64,000 nt of DNA from Verrucomicrobiales bacterium (lineage in GTDB: Bacteria; Verrucomicrobiota; Verrucomicrobiae; Limisphaerales; UBA1100), in NCBI GenBank assembly GCA_002721895.1, contig PBLV01000006.1:58808-122807 (forward strand). Reading direction: 5' to 3'. The notes below the pieces were generated by a model. The model saw only the letters and a program-made list of their open reading frames with translations. It was not told the DNA's origin and made no database searches. The number at the start of each line of letters is the position of its first letter. The stretch's first letter is position 1. This document shows, in pieces, positions 19,014 through 27,378 of the stretch. The translations under genes were made by a program, and so were the position numbers.

Positions 19014-19724
19014 TTACCCCCATTTCTCGACGATCATCTGTTCCTTGGGCACACCCATGTGATTCGTGACCATCGACTCGGAAAACTCCACCAACGGAGT
19101 TGGGCCACAGGAATAGAAGATCGTATTTTCCAAATCATCCACGTGCTCCCTCACCCATGTCTCATCAATGCGCCCCCGACGTCCCTCCCACGGGTCATCC
19201 TCCGGCAGACGAGTGCACGTGACGCCAAATTTGAATTTTTCGTTCTCCTTCTCAAGCTCACGAAACTCGTCATTAAAGATAATGTCACCCGTCGTGCGGA
19301 CGCTGTAAAGGACGGTTATTTTGGTATCCAGCTTCCGCCGGTTGGCCTCCCGCACAAATCCGCGGAAGGGAGTAACCCCGGAGCCGCCCGCTAAACAAAC
19401 CAGTTGCTTGTCATACGCCGGCAAAAATTTTCCCACCGGCTGGATCACCGTCAGCACATCCCCCTCCTTGGCCCAGTCAACGATGCGCGTGCCCATTTTG
19501 CCATCGCGCTTAACGGTGACCTCGTAAAACCCGTGATCCAAGGCGCACGAAGAAAGCGAGTAGGCTCGCCTATATTTTGGGGAGTCGGGCCAGGATACTG
19601 TGATGAACTGGCCCGTAAGAAATTCCACGTTATAACCCTCCGGCCATTTGAGCCGAATTGTCTTGGTATCAGGCAGCTCCATTACCACCTCGTCAATCAT
19701 CATGTCTGCAACTACTTTTGGCAT
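19014..19724 (-). CDS. FAD-dependent NAD(P)H oxidoreductase (ferredoxin reductase-like)
   Basis: FNR-superfamily reductase with the FAD motif RAYSLSS, the pyridine-nucleotide motif LAGGSGVTPFRGF, and the terminal YSCGPTPLVE segment. At 236 residues it has no 2Fe-2S domain, so it must pass electrons to a separate partner. It lies between the PQQ-like gene (15 bp) and gcvT (6 bp) on the same strand. A role with lipoyl or folate redox chemistry is a guess; the electron acceptor is not evident. Confidence 0.85.
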   Translation of the reverse strand: MPKVVADMMIDEVVMELPDTKTIRLKWPEGYNVEFLTGQFITVSWPDSPKYRRAYSLSSCALDHGFYEVTVKRDGKMGTRIVDWAKEGDVLTVIQPVGKFLPAYDKQLVCLAGGSGVTPFRGFVREANRRKLDTKITVLYSVRTTGDIIFNDEFRELEKENEKFKFGVTCTRLPEDDPWEGRRGRIDETWVREHVDDLENTIFYSCGPTPLVEFSESMVTNHMGVPKEQMIVEKWG

Positions 19725-19739
19725 AAAAGAAATTCCCTT

Positions 19740-21005
19740 CTATCGTCGCGCCGCCTTGGGGGCCACATTCAAACAAACCGCCTCGGTCGTGCTTCGCACA
19801 AATACGCGACCGCCACTCGTCGTTGGCGTGCTCCAGCATTTTCCGCCAACGGCCTTGGTTCGAGCCATCTCACGGTAGCCCTCGGGCGTCGCCTTAGCCA
19901 GAACCACCTCGCCAAAATCCGTCAACGCCAGAACATTGCCATCCACCAAGATCACATTGCCCGCGCCAAAACCTTCCTGTTCCCACTTGATTTTACCGGT
20001 TGCCAATTCGACGCACTTCAATGGCCCATCCCCATATTTTTTGAAACCGAACAACCCATAAAGATGCCCGTTCTTGACCACGGGCGTGCTCCAATGATTA
20101 GCCACATGTGCGTTGCCTGGGATTCGCCAAGCCTCATCCGTTGTCCATTTTCCCTCCTTGTGATCAACTCGAAAACATCCGCCGCCGACGCCATATCCTG
20201 CCGAACAGAAAACCAAATTACCCTCAACCACCGGTGAAGCCGCCGTGGACACGGCAAATTTGAACGACTGCTTCCAAAGCAACTTGCCCGTTACGCTCTC
20301 CAGCGAAACCAGGCCGCTTTGCGTAAAGAAAATCACCTGCCGCACCCCATGAATGTCAGCAATAACTGGTGTCGCATGGGTAATGGTCTCCGTACCGGTT
20401 TTCCATGCCACCTTTCCATCAACCTTGTTCAGTGCAATCAGCGATTGGCCAGCTCCGCCACCACCGACATAGACAAGGCCTCCATCCAGCAAGGGCGAAG
20501 CCGCGTTCTTCCATTTAATTGGCGCACCTTCAAATTCAGCGATGATGTTGCGCTGCCAAACTTTTTGCCCTGTCTTTGCATCAACGCAAAGCAGGATCAA
20601 GTCCGCCGACAAAGCATAGACATGCCCGCCATCCACTGAAGGGGTTGAGCGCGCACCATCGCCGCCTTGATTCCCGCGCGCGCCTGCATTGCCGCCGTTG
20701 TGGCCATAATCAGCTGGCGTCATGGCTGCCACCCAAAGTTCGCGGCCTGTCCCGGCATCAAGAGCCACCAAGGTTTCACGGCCTTCGCGGGTCACGAAAG
20801 TAAACGCGCGCCCATTTGAGACCGCAATCGAACTGAATCCATTGGGCGTCTTCACCCTCCATTCCGTCTTCGGACCGTCGGCCGGCCATGACGTAGCGAT
20901 TTTCCCTGCTGTCGTGCCGTCCTTGTTCGGGCCACGATACTGGGGCCATTCCGCCATCAGCGTGGACGTTCCAAGAACCGTAAGAATTAATAAGTTACGC
21001 ATCAT
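19740..21005 (-). CDS. Exported PQQ-like beta-propeller protein
   Basis: From the ATG at 21005 (or 21002) the protein starts with a signal peptide, then the typical N-terminal AEWPQYRGPNKDG segment of PQQ-like propellers, and repeated LVALDAGTGRELW- and LLCVDAKTGQKVW-type blades. About 421 residues. Such proteins are common in Planctomycetes and Verrucomicrobia; most bind no PQQ and their partner is unknown. A frame extends to 21137 but has no signal-like start. Function unknown beyond fold. Confidence 0.85.
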   Translation of the reverse strand: MMRNLLILTVLGTSTLMAEWPQYRGPNKDGTTAGKIATSWPADGPKTEWRVKTPNGFSSIAVSNGRAFTFVTREGRETLVALDAGTGRELWVAAMTPADYGHNGGNAGARGNQGGDGARSTPSVDGGHVYALSADLILLCVDAKTGQKVWQRNIIAEFEGAPIKWKNAASPLLDGGLVYVGGGGAGQSLIALNKVDGKVAWKTGTETITHATPVIADIHGVRQVIFFTQSGLVSLESVTGKLLWKQSFKFAVSTAASPVVEGNLVFCSAGYGVGGGCFRVDHKEGKWTTDEAWRIPGNAHVANHWSTPVVKNGHLYGLFGFKKYGDGPLKCVELATGKIKWEQEGFGAGNVILVDGNVLALTDFGEVVLAKATPEGYREMARTKAVGGKCWSTPTTSGGRVFVRSTTEAVCLNVAPKAARR

Positions 21006-21020
21006 GCTCAAAATGACCGA

Positions 21021-21053
21021 AAGCGGCGGCATACTCAAAAAACACCGCCGCTT
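21021..21053 (-). other. Hairpin ahead of the PQQ-like gene
   Basis: AAGCGGCGG (21021-21029) and CCGCCGCTT (21045-21053) form a perfect 9-bp stem with a 15-nt loop, ending 15 nt before the ATG of the propeller gene. No T-tract follows on the minus strand, so it is not a standard terminator. It could influence translation of the downstream gene, or be an attenuated end of parA mRNA. Confidence 0.4.
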
Positions 21054-21230
21054 CTGCAAGCTCGATTTTGGAAAATCACCACCCGGCCAACAGCCCCTAA
21101 GCCTTGGCCGCGGCTGCCAGCATTTCAAACAAAACAAAAACCAAAGTGTACCTGCTCATCGTCTTTGCAAAAAAAGAGGCGGCATCCTCCGGAAATGGCC
21201 GCGGTAATCAAGTCCAAATTCGCGCTGCCC

Positions 21231-22079
21231 TCAAGCGCCCTCGCCAGTCACGGCAACCGGGGGCTCGGGAGCCGGCGCTTCCACCACATTCGCCGGCGCA
21301 TACTCGGACAAACGCAGTCGATCCGCAACTTCCTGAGCCAGAACATCATACGTCGCCGCACCAACGCCGTGGGGGTCATACTGCCGGATTGGCTTGCCAT
21401 GACTGGGCGCTTCCGCCAAACGCGTTGTGCGCGGAATGGTCGTTTCAAAAATAGCCCCAGGGAAATGCGCACGCACTTCCTCAAGCACTTGCTGGCTCAA
21501 CCTCGTGCGCCCGTCGAACATGGTCATCACAATGCCCAGCAGGCGAAGGGAGGGATTTTCACCACTGTCTCGCACCTGCGCCAACAACCGGTTGACCATA
21601 CTGATTCCCTCCAGCGCAAAGTACTCGCACTGTAACGGCACCAGGACACTGTCCGCGGCGGCAAAGGCGTTCAAGGTCAATGAACCCAGAGAAGGCGGGC
21701 AATCTATGATCACCAGCTCATAGTTATCAGCCGCGCGAATTGGCCCCAAGGCTTGGCGAAGTCTCTGGAGGTGTTTTTCAACCTGAGGCAGTTCGATTTC
21801 CGCTCCGCACAAGTCCAACTCACTGGGAACCACGTAAAGGTTTTTAAAATCCGTTGCTCGAATTTTACCCGATAACTCCTCTTGGCCCAGCAGGGCGCCA
21901 TAGGCACTGCCTCCTTCCAGTTTGGCGCCCCCCAGGCCGCTGGTTGCGTTGCCCTGGGGATCCAAATCGACAACCAATACAGACCGACCTTGTGCCGCCA
22001 AGCCGGCCGCCAGATTGATGGCCGTGGTCGTTTTCCCCACTCCCCCCTTCTGATTGGCTACCGCGATGACGTGACTCAC
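21231..22079 (-). CDS. parA: ParA/Soj chromosome-partitioning ATPase
   Basis: Walker-type ATPase that moves ParB-bound DNA. The deviant Walker A KGGVGKTTT lies at 11-19 of the GTG-started protein, DLDPQGN at 38-44, and Walker B IIDCPPSLG near 125. I take the GTG at 22079 (282 residues) because the family starts two to three residues before VIAVANQKGG; a TTG at 22118 gives an extra Arg-rich leader. parB is not downstream: the next gene is the PQQ-like protein after 225 bp. Confidence 0.93.
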   Translation of the reverse strand: MSHVIAVANQKGGVGKTTTAINLAAGLAAQGRSVLVVDLDPQGNATSGLGGAKLEGGSAYGALLGQEELSGKIRATDFKNLYVVPSELDLCGAEIELPQVEKHLQRLRQALGPIRAADNYELVIIDCPPSLGSLTLNAFAAADSVLVPLQCEYFALEGISMVNRLLAQVRDSGENPSLRLLGIVMTMFDGRTRLSQQVLEEVRAHFPGAIFETTIPRTTRLAEAPSHGKPIRQYDPHGVGAATYDVLAQEVADRLRLSEYAPANVVEAPAPEPPVAVTGEGA

Positions 22080-22192
22080 GAATTGATTCAACCGCCGCTG
22101 CCGGCCACGCGGGAGCAAAACTTATCCCCAGTCCCGCTTCCTGAAGATCATTGTTCCTTTCCGGCTGCCTCCCTGTCCAGTAGGCTGGGCGC

Positions 22193-23368
22193 GTGAGTTT
22201 CCTCCAATGTTTCAATCGATTGCCTCTGGAAAAGTTGCTGCACGGCTCCATGCACGCATCCCAAGCTGAGGTTGAGCAAACCTTGGGGAAGGCGCATTTG
22301 GACCTTACGGATTTCTCACGCCTTATTTCCCCCGCCGCCCGCGAATATCTTGAGCCCATGGGTCGGCGTTCCCAAGTGCTTTCCCAACAGCGTTTTGGCA
22401 AGGTCATCCGCCTTTTTGCACCTCTATACTTGTCCAACGAGTGCATCAATAACTGCAGCTACTGTGGTTTCTCGCGGGATAATCCGATCCTGAGAGTCAC
22501 CCTGACTGTCGACGAGGTGATTACCGAGGCACAGGCCTTGGTCAAACAAGGGTTCCGCAACATTCTTCTGGTTGCCGGCGAGCATCCACGCTTTGTCTCC
22601 GAAGGCTACCTACAGGAATGCATCGAGGCCCTGCACAATTTCATCCCCGGCATTAGCCTCGAAGTGGGTCCCATGGAAGCGGAGGAATACAACCCATTGG
22701 CCAAAGCCGGCTGCGAAGGCCTGGTGGTCTATCAGGAAACGTATGACCGCCCTGTCTATTCCGAAATGCACACGGCGGGCCCCAAGAAAGATTTTGACTG
22801 GCGACTCGCCACGCCGGAACGCGCCTACCATGCAGGCTTTCGGCGTCTCGGGATTGGCGCCTTGTTGGGATTGGGCGATTGGCGCTGGGAAGCACTGAGT
22901 GTAGCTGCTCACGCGCAGTGGCTCTTGAAAAATTGCTGGAAAGCGCAACTCACCATTTCCATGCCTCGGCTCCGCCCATGCGCGGGAGAATTTGAACCTC
23001 TCGTCAATGTGTCGGACACCGAGCTGGCGCAACTCATCTGCGCCCTGCGCATGCTGCTTCCCGATGTGGGCTTTGTCCTTTCCACCCGTGAGCCCGCACA
23101 CCTGCGCAATGGTCTAATGACCCTGGGAGTAACGCACATGAGTGCTGGCAGCCACACAGAGCCCGGTGGTTACACCGGCGCGGGCAAGGAGAACCTTCAC
23201 CTCACGGAACGGGGACGCATTACCCAGACCGTTCCCAGCGCCGGCGAATGGGCCACTGGCCAGTTCGACATCGCCGACGATCGTACTCCCGCGCAAGTCG
23301 CCACGCAGATTTCAAACGCCGGCTATGAGCCTGTCTGGAAAGACTGGGATGCAGCGTTGACGGCCTGA
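22193..23368 (+). CDS. thiH: 2-iminoacetate synthase ThiH (radical SAM)
   Basis: Cleaves tyrosine to dehydroglycine for the thiazole of thiamine. The radical-SAM cluster motif is Cys84, Cys88, Cys91 in NECINNCSYCGF, and the biotin/thiamin-synthesis-associated C-terminal domain follows. 391 residues, GTG start. The related menaquinone enzymes MqnC and MqnE were considered, but TIM-barrel segments such as VGPMEAEEYN and YQETYD and the nearby thiS favour ThiH. thiG is not in the window. Confidence 0.9.
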   Translation: MSFLQCFNRLPLEKLLHGSMHASQAEVEQTLGKAHLDLTDFSRLISPAAREYLEPMGRRSQVLSQQRFGKVIRLFAPLYLSNECINNCSYCGFSRDNPILRVTLTVDEVITEAQALVKQGFRNILLVAGEHPRFVSEGYLQECIEALHNFIPGISLEVGPMEAEEYNPLAKAGCEGLVVYQETYDRPVYSEMHTAGPKKDFDWRLATPERAYHAGFRRLGIGALLGLGDWRWEALSVAAHAQWLLKNCWKAQLTISMPRLRPCAGEFEPLVNVSDTELAQLICALRMLLPDVGFVLSTREPAHLRNGLMTLGVTHMSAGSHTEPGGYTGAGKENLHLTERGRITQTVPSAGEWATGQFDIADDRTPAQVATQISNAGYEPVWKDWDAALTA

Positions 23369-23393
23369 AAATTCGCGCTACCCTTACACTCCA

Positions 23394-24326
23394 GTGATCA
23401 AGCGTCTCCGCAGTTTTTGGCAACGACATCGCGCCAACCACTCGCGGCGATTAGCACGACTGCGTGATTACTGGCGCGACCACTCTAGCCGACGGCGCTT
23501 CATCAAGGGCGCGGCTCTCACTGCAGGCGGCACAGGCGTTGCCACAGCGGGCTACATGCGCTTGTGGGAGCCTGGCTGGATTGAGATCAACCGCTACACC
23601 GTTCCCCTCGGCACCCCACGCCACCCGGTTAGGCTGCTCCATCTTTCCGATCTCCACGCCTCAAGGGTTGTGAGCCTTGGCTTTCTCAGGCGCACCTTCG
23701 AGCTTGCCTTGGAAGAGTACCGGCCGGAACTCATCTGCATCACGGGCGATTTCATCACTTGGAAATACCGCCGTTATGATGACTACGCCAAGACACTGGC
23801 CCTGCTCTCTGAAGCTGCCCCAACCTTTGCCTGCTTGGGCAATCATGACGGCGGCGGGTGGGCCGCGAGCCATCTTGGCTATCCGGATACCAGTCGCGTC
23901 CGCTCGCTGCTAAAAAACGCCGACATCACCCTCCTTCATAACGCCTCCACCGCGGTGACCATCGGTGACCGGCACCTGAATCTGGTCGGCGTCGGCGATC
24001 CGTGGAATAATCAATGCAATCCCGACATCGCCTTCGCAGCGCCCCCACGCCCGGATGCGGACACTCTTGTCCTTTCCCACAACCCTGACACGAAAGACAT
24101 CCTAAAGCCGTTTGACTGGCAGCTCGCCCTTTGCGGGCACACACACGGAGGACAGGTTTGGGTGCCCGGCATCGGCGCACCCTTTGCGCCTGTGCGCGAC
24201 AAACGTTTCGTGCGCGGGCTGCATCAGTGGAACAACCGCTGGCTCCACATCACCAAAGGCGTCGGCAACCTCCACGGTGTACGTCTGAACTGCCGCCCCG
24301 AAGTCAGTCTCCTTACTCTCGCCTGA
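23394..24326 (+). CDS. Metallophosphoesterase with Tat-type leader
   Basis: Calcineurin-like phosphoesterase: LSDLH at 84-88, TGDF near 117-120, GNHD at 149-152 and GHTHGGQ near 249-255. The N-terminus has SSRRRFIKGAALTAGG (33-46) before a hydrophobic stretch, consistent with twin-arginine export or anchoring. This is the YkuE/UDP-diacylglucosamine hydrolase-like type. GTG start, 25 bp after thiH and directly before thiS, so it interrupts a thiamine pair. Substrate unknown. Confidence 0.88.
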   Translation: MIKRLRSFWQRHRANHSRRLARLRDYWRDHSSRRRFIKGAALTAGGTGVATAGYMRLWEPGWIEINRYTVPLGTPRHPVRLLHLSDLHASRVVSLGFLRRTFELALEEYRPELICITGDFITWKYRRYDDYAKTLALLSEAAPTFACLGNHDGGGWAASHLGYPDTSRVRSLLKNADITLLHNASTAVTIGDRHLNLVGVGDPWNNQCNPDIAFAAPPRPDADTLVLSHNPDTKDILKPFDWQLALCGHTHGGQVWVPGIGAPFAPVRDKRFVRGLHQWNNRWLHITKGVGNLHGVRLNCRPEVSLLTLA

Positions 24327-24327
24327 C

Positions 24328-24534
24328 ATGCCCGGCACACTCATTGCCAACGGACAGGAAACCGCCGCCGATCTCCCCTGTTCACTTGAGGATTTTTTGC
24401 GCGCGCAAAATCTGCTCCCCCGAAGCGTCGTGGTGGAACACAACGGCGAAGCTGTCGCCTCCAGCGAATTCACACACCGCGTTGTTAACGCGGGCGACCG
24501 GCTGGAAATCGTGCGTATCGTCGCGGGCGGCTAG
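24328..24534 (+). CDS. thiS: Sulfur-carrier protein ThiS
   Basis: A 68-residue ubiquitin-like protein ending in Gly-Gly (IVRIVAGG), the site of adenylation and thiocarboxylation. LEDFLRAQNL and VNAGDRLEIVRIVAGG are characteristic. It carries sulfur for thiazole formation with ThiH and ThiG. ATG start 1 bp after the phosphoesterase stop, so translation is probably coupled. Confidence 0.92.
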   Translation: MPGTLIANGQETAADLPCSLEDFLRAQNLLPRSVVVEHNGEAVASSEFTHRVVNAGDRLEIVRIVAGG

Positions 24535-24597
24535 GAAGCGCGCGCTTGCCGATGGCATCTTTTTAAACTATCCTTCGCTCGGTAAGGGCGGACCTCC

Positions 24598-25944
24598 ATG
24601 AGCGATCAGACCCCAGTCTATCTCGAGGAATACACCTCGATGCACCCGGCCGACTTGGCGGACAGGCTGCAACGCATGGACGTGGCTGAGGCACGCCACA
24701 TTCTCGTGGAATTGCCCCTGCCACAAGCCGCCGATGCTCTTGCCGAGCTTGAGGATGACGTCACGCTCCATCTTCTAGAGAACATCCCCAACGAACGCCT
24801 CGTCCCTCTTCTCAACGAGATGGATGCCGATGAGGCCGCCGACTTGCTTGGGGAGCTGCCAGCCCCTGATCAGCACCGACTGCTCGGCAAGATGGATACC
24901 GAGCAATCCGAAGCCGCCAAGGAACTGCTAAGCTACCCCGAGGACAGTGCCGGCGGCATCATGCATGACCGGTATATTTCCCTGCGCGCCGGCCAATCTG
25001 TTTCCAACGCGCAAAAGGAACTCCGCAAGCACGAAGACCCCGCGCCTGAGGATATCAACTATCTTTATGTTACCGACCCCAAGGACAAGCTCGTGGGTAT
25101 CGTCTCACTGCGCGACCTTGTCTTTGCCCCCCCTCGCTCCAAGGTCAAGGACGTGATGGATTCGGAAGTTGAGTTTGTCCGGGTGGATGACGACCAAGAG
25201 GAGGTCGTCAGACGATTCGAGCATTACCATTATCTCGGCCTGCCTGTCCTTGATGAGCACGGCACCCTCATGGGGGTCATCAAGAGTGACGATGTCCTCA
25301 CCGTTGCTCAGGAAGAAGCGACCGAGGACATGCAGAAAATGGTCGGCCTCTCTGGCGAAGAACGCACGCTTACGCCATGGACGCAATCTTTCAAGCGACG
25401 TCTCCCATGGCTGCTCATCAATCTCCTGACTGCCTGCCTTGCCGGAGCGGTTGTGGGCGTGTTCGAGGGCACCATCGCTGAATTTGCCATCCTCGCCATT
25501 TTCCTCCCTGTCATTGCCGGTCAAGGTGGCAACGCGGGGATGCAAACCACCACGGTCATCATTCGCGACATGGCCCTCGGCGAACTGTCCCCCGGGGACG
25601 GCCGAAAGGCCTTGGCCAAGGAACTTGCGCTCGGCCTTTTCAACGGTGTCGTCATTGGCCTCATTGTCGGCGGCGTCGCGTTGCTGGTCGGCCTGCTCTT
25701 TGCGGGCCACACTGAAGCGCCATTCACCGGCCAGCCTTGGATGCTGGGAATCGTCGTGGGCGTGGCCATGATGCTCAACCAGCTTGCGGCCGCGCTCTTT
25801 GGGGTGGTAATTCCCTACGGGTTGAAATTTTTCCGCATGGACCCCGCCCTTGCCTCCAGCATCCTGATCACCACCGTGACGGACGTCGCCGGCTTTTTCT
25901 TCCTCCTCATGCTCGCCAAGACACTGCTCACCAGCACGGTATGA
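24598..25944 (+). CDS. mgtE: Magnesium transporter MgtE
   Basis: Mg2+ channel of the inner membrane. An N-terminal superhelical domain (1-130, with the ELPLPQAADAL and MDADEAADLLGELP repeats) precedes two CBS domains (about 135-260) and a C-terminal five-helix membrane domain starting near 275, containing PVIAGQGGNAGMQTTTV, the pore-lining region. 448 residues. No M-box-type leader is evident in the 63 bp before it. Its stop overlaps the next start (ATGA). Confidence 0.95.
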   Translation: MSDQTPVYLEEYTSMHPADLADRLQRMDVAEARHILVELPLPQAADALAELEDDVTLHLLENIPNERLVPLLNEMDADEAADLLGELPAPDQHRLLGKMDTEQSEAAKELLSYPEDSAGGIMHDRYISLRAGQSVSNAQKELRKHEDPAPEDINYLYVTDPKDKLVGIVSLRDLVFAPPRSKVKDVMDSEVEFVRVDDDQEEVVRRFEHYHYLGLPVLDEHGTLMGVIKSDDVLTVAQEEATEDMQKMVGLSGEERTLTPWTQSFKRRLPWLLINLLTACLAGAVVGVFEGTIAEFAILAIFLPVIAGQGGNAGMQTTTVIIRDMALGELSPGDGRKALAKELALGLFNGVVIGLIVGGVALLVGLLFAGHTEAPFTGQPWMLGIVVGVAMMLNQLAAALFGVVIPYGLKFFRMDPALASSILITTVTDVAGFFFLLMLAKTLLTSTV

Positions 25945-27347
25945 GCAGAGTTGCATGTATTTTGTTGGGGGCATTTCTCTCCATTAGCGCACTGGCCCAA
26001 GCCGAGGGAAACAGTACCGCCCTCCGCCCGCCTGAAACCAACTCAACAACCACTCAAGTCAGTCCACCACCGGCGCTCCCTGAACCCCCACCAAAGCCAT
26101 CCCCACCCGACAAGTTCCTCGGCCTCAACTACCTTGAGGTGGTCATTGTCCTCATTCTCCTAATCATGGCCGTGCCAGACATCTGTCGGCGCGCCAAGCG
26201 TCCCGCACTGGCATATTCCGTGTTCGTCCTCTTTGGCATCACTCTTGGAAATCTCATCCCAGATGAAAAAGTGAAAGCCATGCTGGTTGAGGCTGGGCGT
26301 ATTGGGTTTCTCCTTTTGTTGTTTGAGGTTGGACTCGAAATCCAACTGCCCAGTCTTCGTGAATTCGTTGCCCCTCTCAAAAAGGCCGCCCGCTGGAAGG
26401 CCTGGCAATATCCTGTCATCATCCTGATGACTGCCGGCGTGTTTGCCTATACGGCTTCGCCTCATGCCGATTGGGCTGAATTCACCGCCGCTGGTTGGGG
26501 CGAAAAAATTCAGTGGATCGCGGTAGCCGTTCTCGCCGCCAGCGCGCTCACGGGCTGCTCCGTGGGCATGGCTCACGCCGCGTGGCATGGCTATCCCGGA
26601 CTGGATAACGAACAACGCAACAAGCTGCTGCATGTCATGGTGGCACTGGAAATGATCACCATTCTCGTACTGGCCGTAACCAAGGAAATCTACAAGGCAG
26701 GTCTTTCACCCAAGGTCGCCCTGGTCCTAGCCGGCATGGTGCTGGTCGTCGCTCTAGTCACCGTCGCAGCCAAGCCGATTACACGCCTGTTCCAATTCAT
26801 CATCGACCGGGCCACCCACTGGCGCGTGCACTGGATCGTCCTGCTGGTGCTTGTGGTTAGCGCTGTGGGCCAACGCCTCGGATTAAGTGGTGAAAAAACC
26901 GCCTTCGTGCTGGGCCTGTGCATGAGCCGCACGCATACCGGCGGAGTTGACCTTGAGCATTACATTGCCCCGATCAGCCAGCGACTGCTTATTCCCGTTT
27001 TCTTCATCGCACTCGGCATGCAATTGGAATGGCAATTGCTCTTCTCCGAACTTGCACTATTCGCCTTGGCGGCCGCCTTTCTATTGATGGCGTTTCGATC
27101 CAGATTCAATAAAAGCAAGCCGGAGGATCGCGCCTTTCTTCTGTTGTGCCCCAACCTGACCTTGGTCGCATTGGCCGCCAATGTCCTGCTTGAGGGAGTT
27201 AGTGCTGGAAATCCACTGCTCGCACAGGCCGCCCCCCAACTGGCCACATGGCTTGTGCTCACTGGCTTGTTCATCACGGTTCCCGCCATCTTCAGACTCC
27301 CCCCGGAAAGTGAGGATAGCCACGAGGATGCACCGGCAATGACTTGA
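25941..27347 (+). CDS. Cation:proton antiporter, CPA2 family
   Basis: Inner-membrane Na+(K+)/H+ exchanger-like protein. From the ATG at 25941, which overlaps the mgtE stop, a signal-type leader (1-20) is followed by a Ser/Thr/Pro-rich segment (about 22-57) and then about 12 membrane helices. GRIGFLLLLFEVGLEI is the typical CPA2 segment. No C-terminal TrkA-N domain is present, so it is shorter than KefB/KefC (468 residues). It lies between mgtE and an MscS channel, suggesting ionic or osmotic homeostasis. Confidence 0.85.
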   Translation: MSRVACILLGAFLSISALAQAEGNSTALRPPETNSTTTQVSPPPALPEPPPKPSPPDKFLGLNYLEVVIVLILLIMAVPDICRRAKRPALAYSVFVLFGITLGNLIPDEKVKAMLVEAGRIGFLLLLFEVGLEIQLPSLREFVAPLKKAARWKAWQYPVIILMTAGVFAYTASPHADWAEFTAAGWGEKIQWIAVAVLAASALTGCSVGMAHAAWHGYPGLDNEQRNKLLHVMVALEMITILVLAVTKEIYKAGLSPKVALVLAGMVLVVALVTVAAKPITRLFQFIIDRATHWRVHWIVLLVLVVSAVGQRLGLSGEKTAFVLGLCMSRTHTGGVDLEHYIAPISQRLLIPVFFIALGMQLEWQLLFSELALFALAAAFLLMAFRSRFNKSKPEDRAFLLLCPNLTLVALAANVLLEGVSAGNPLLAQAAPQLATWLVLTGLFITVPAIFRLPPESEDSHEDAPAMT

Positions 27348-27378
27348 CGCCCACGCTGCATCGGGCGAATCCTCACGC

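Noticed and set aside
22193..23368. Menaquinone (futalosine) enzyme MqnC/MqnE instead of ThiH
   Set aside because: The segments and length fit ThiH better, and thiS is two genes downstream; no other mqn gene is firmly seen.
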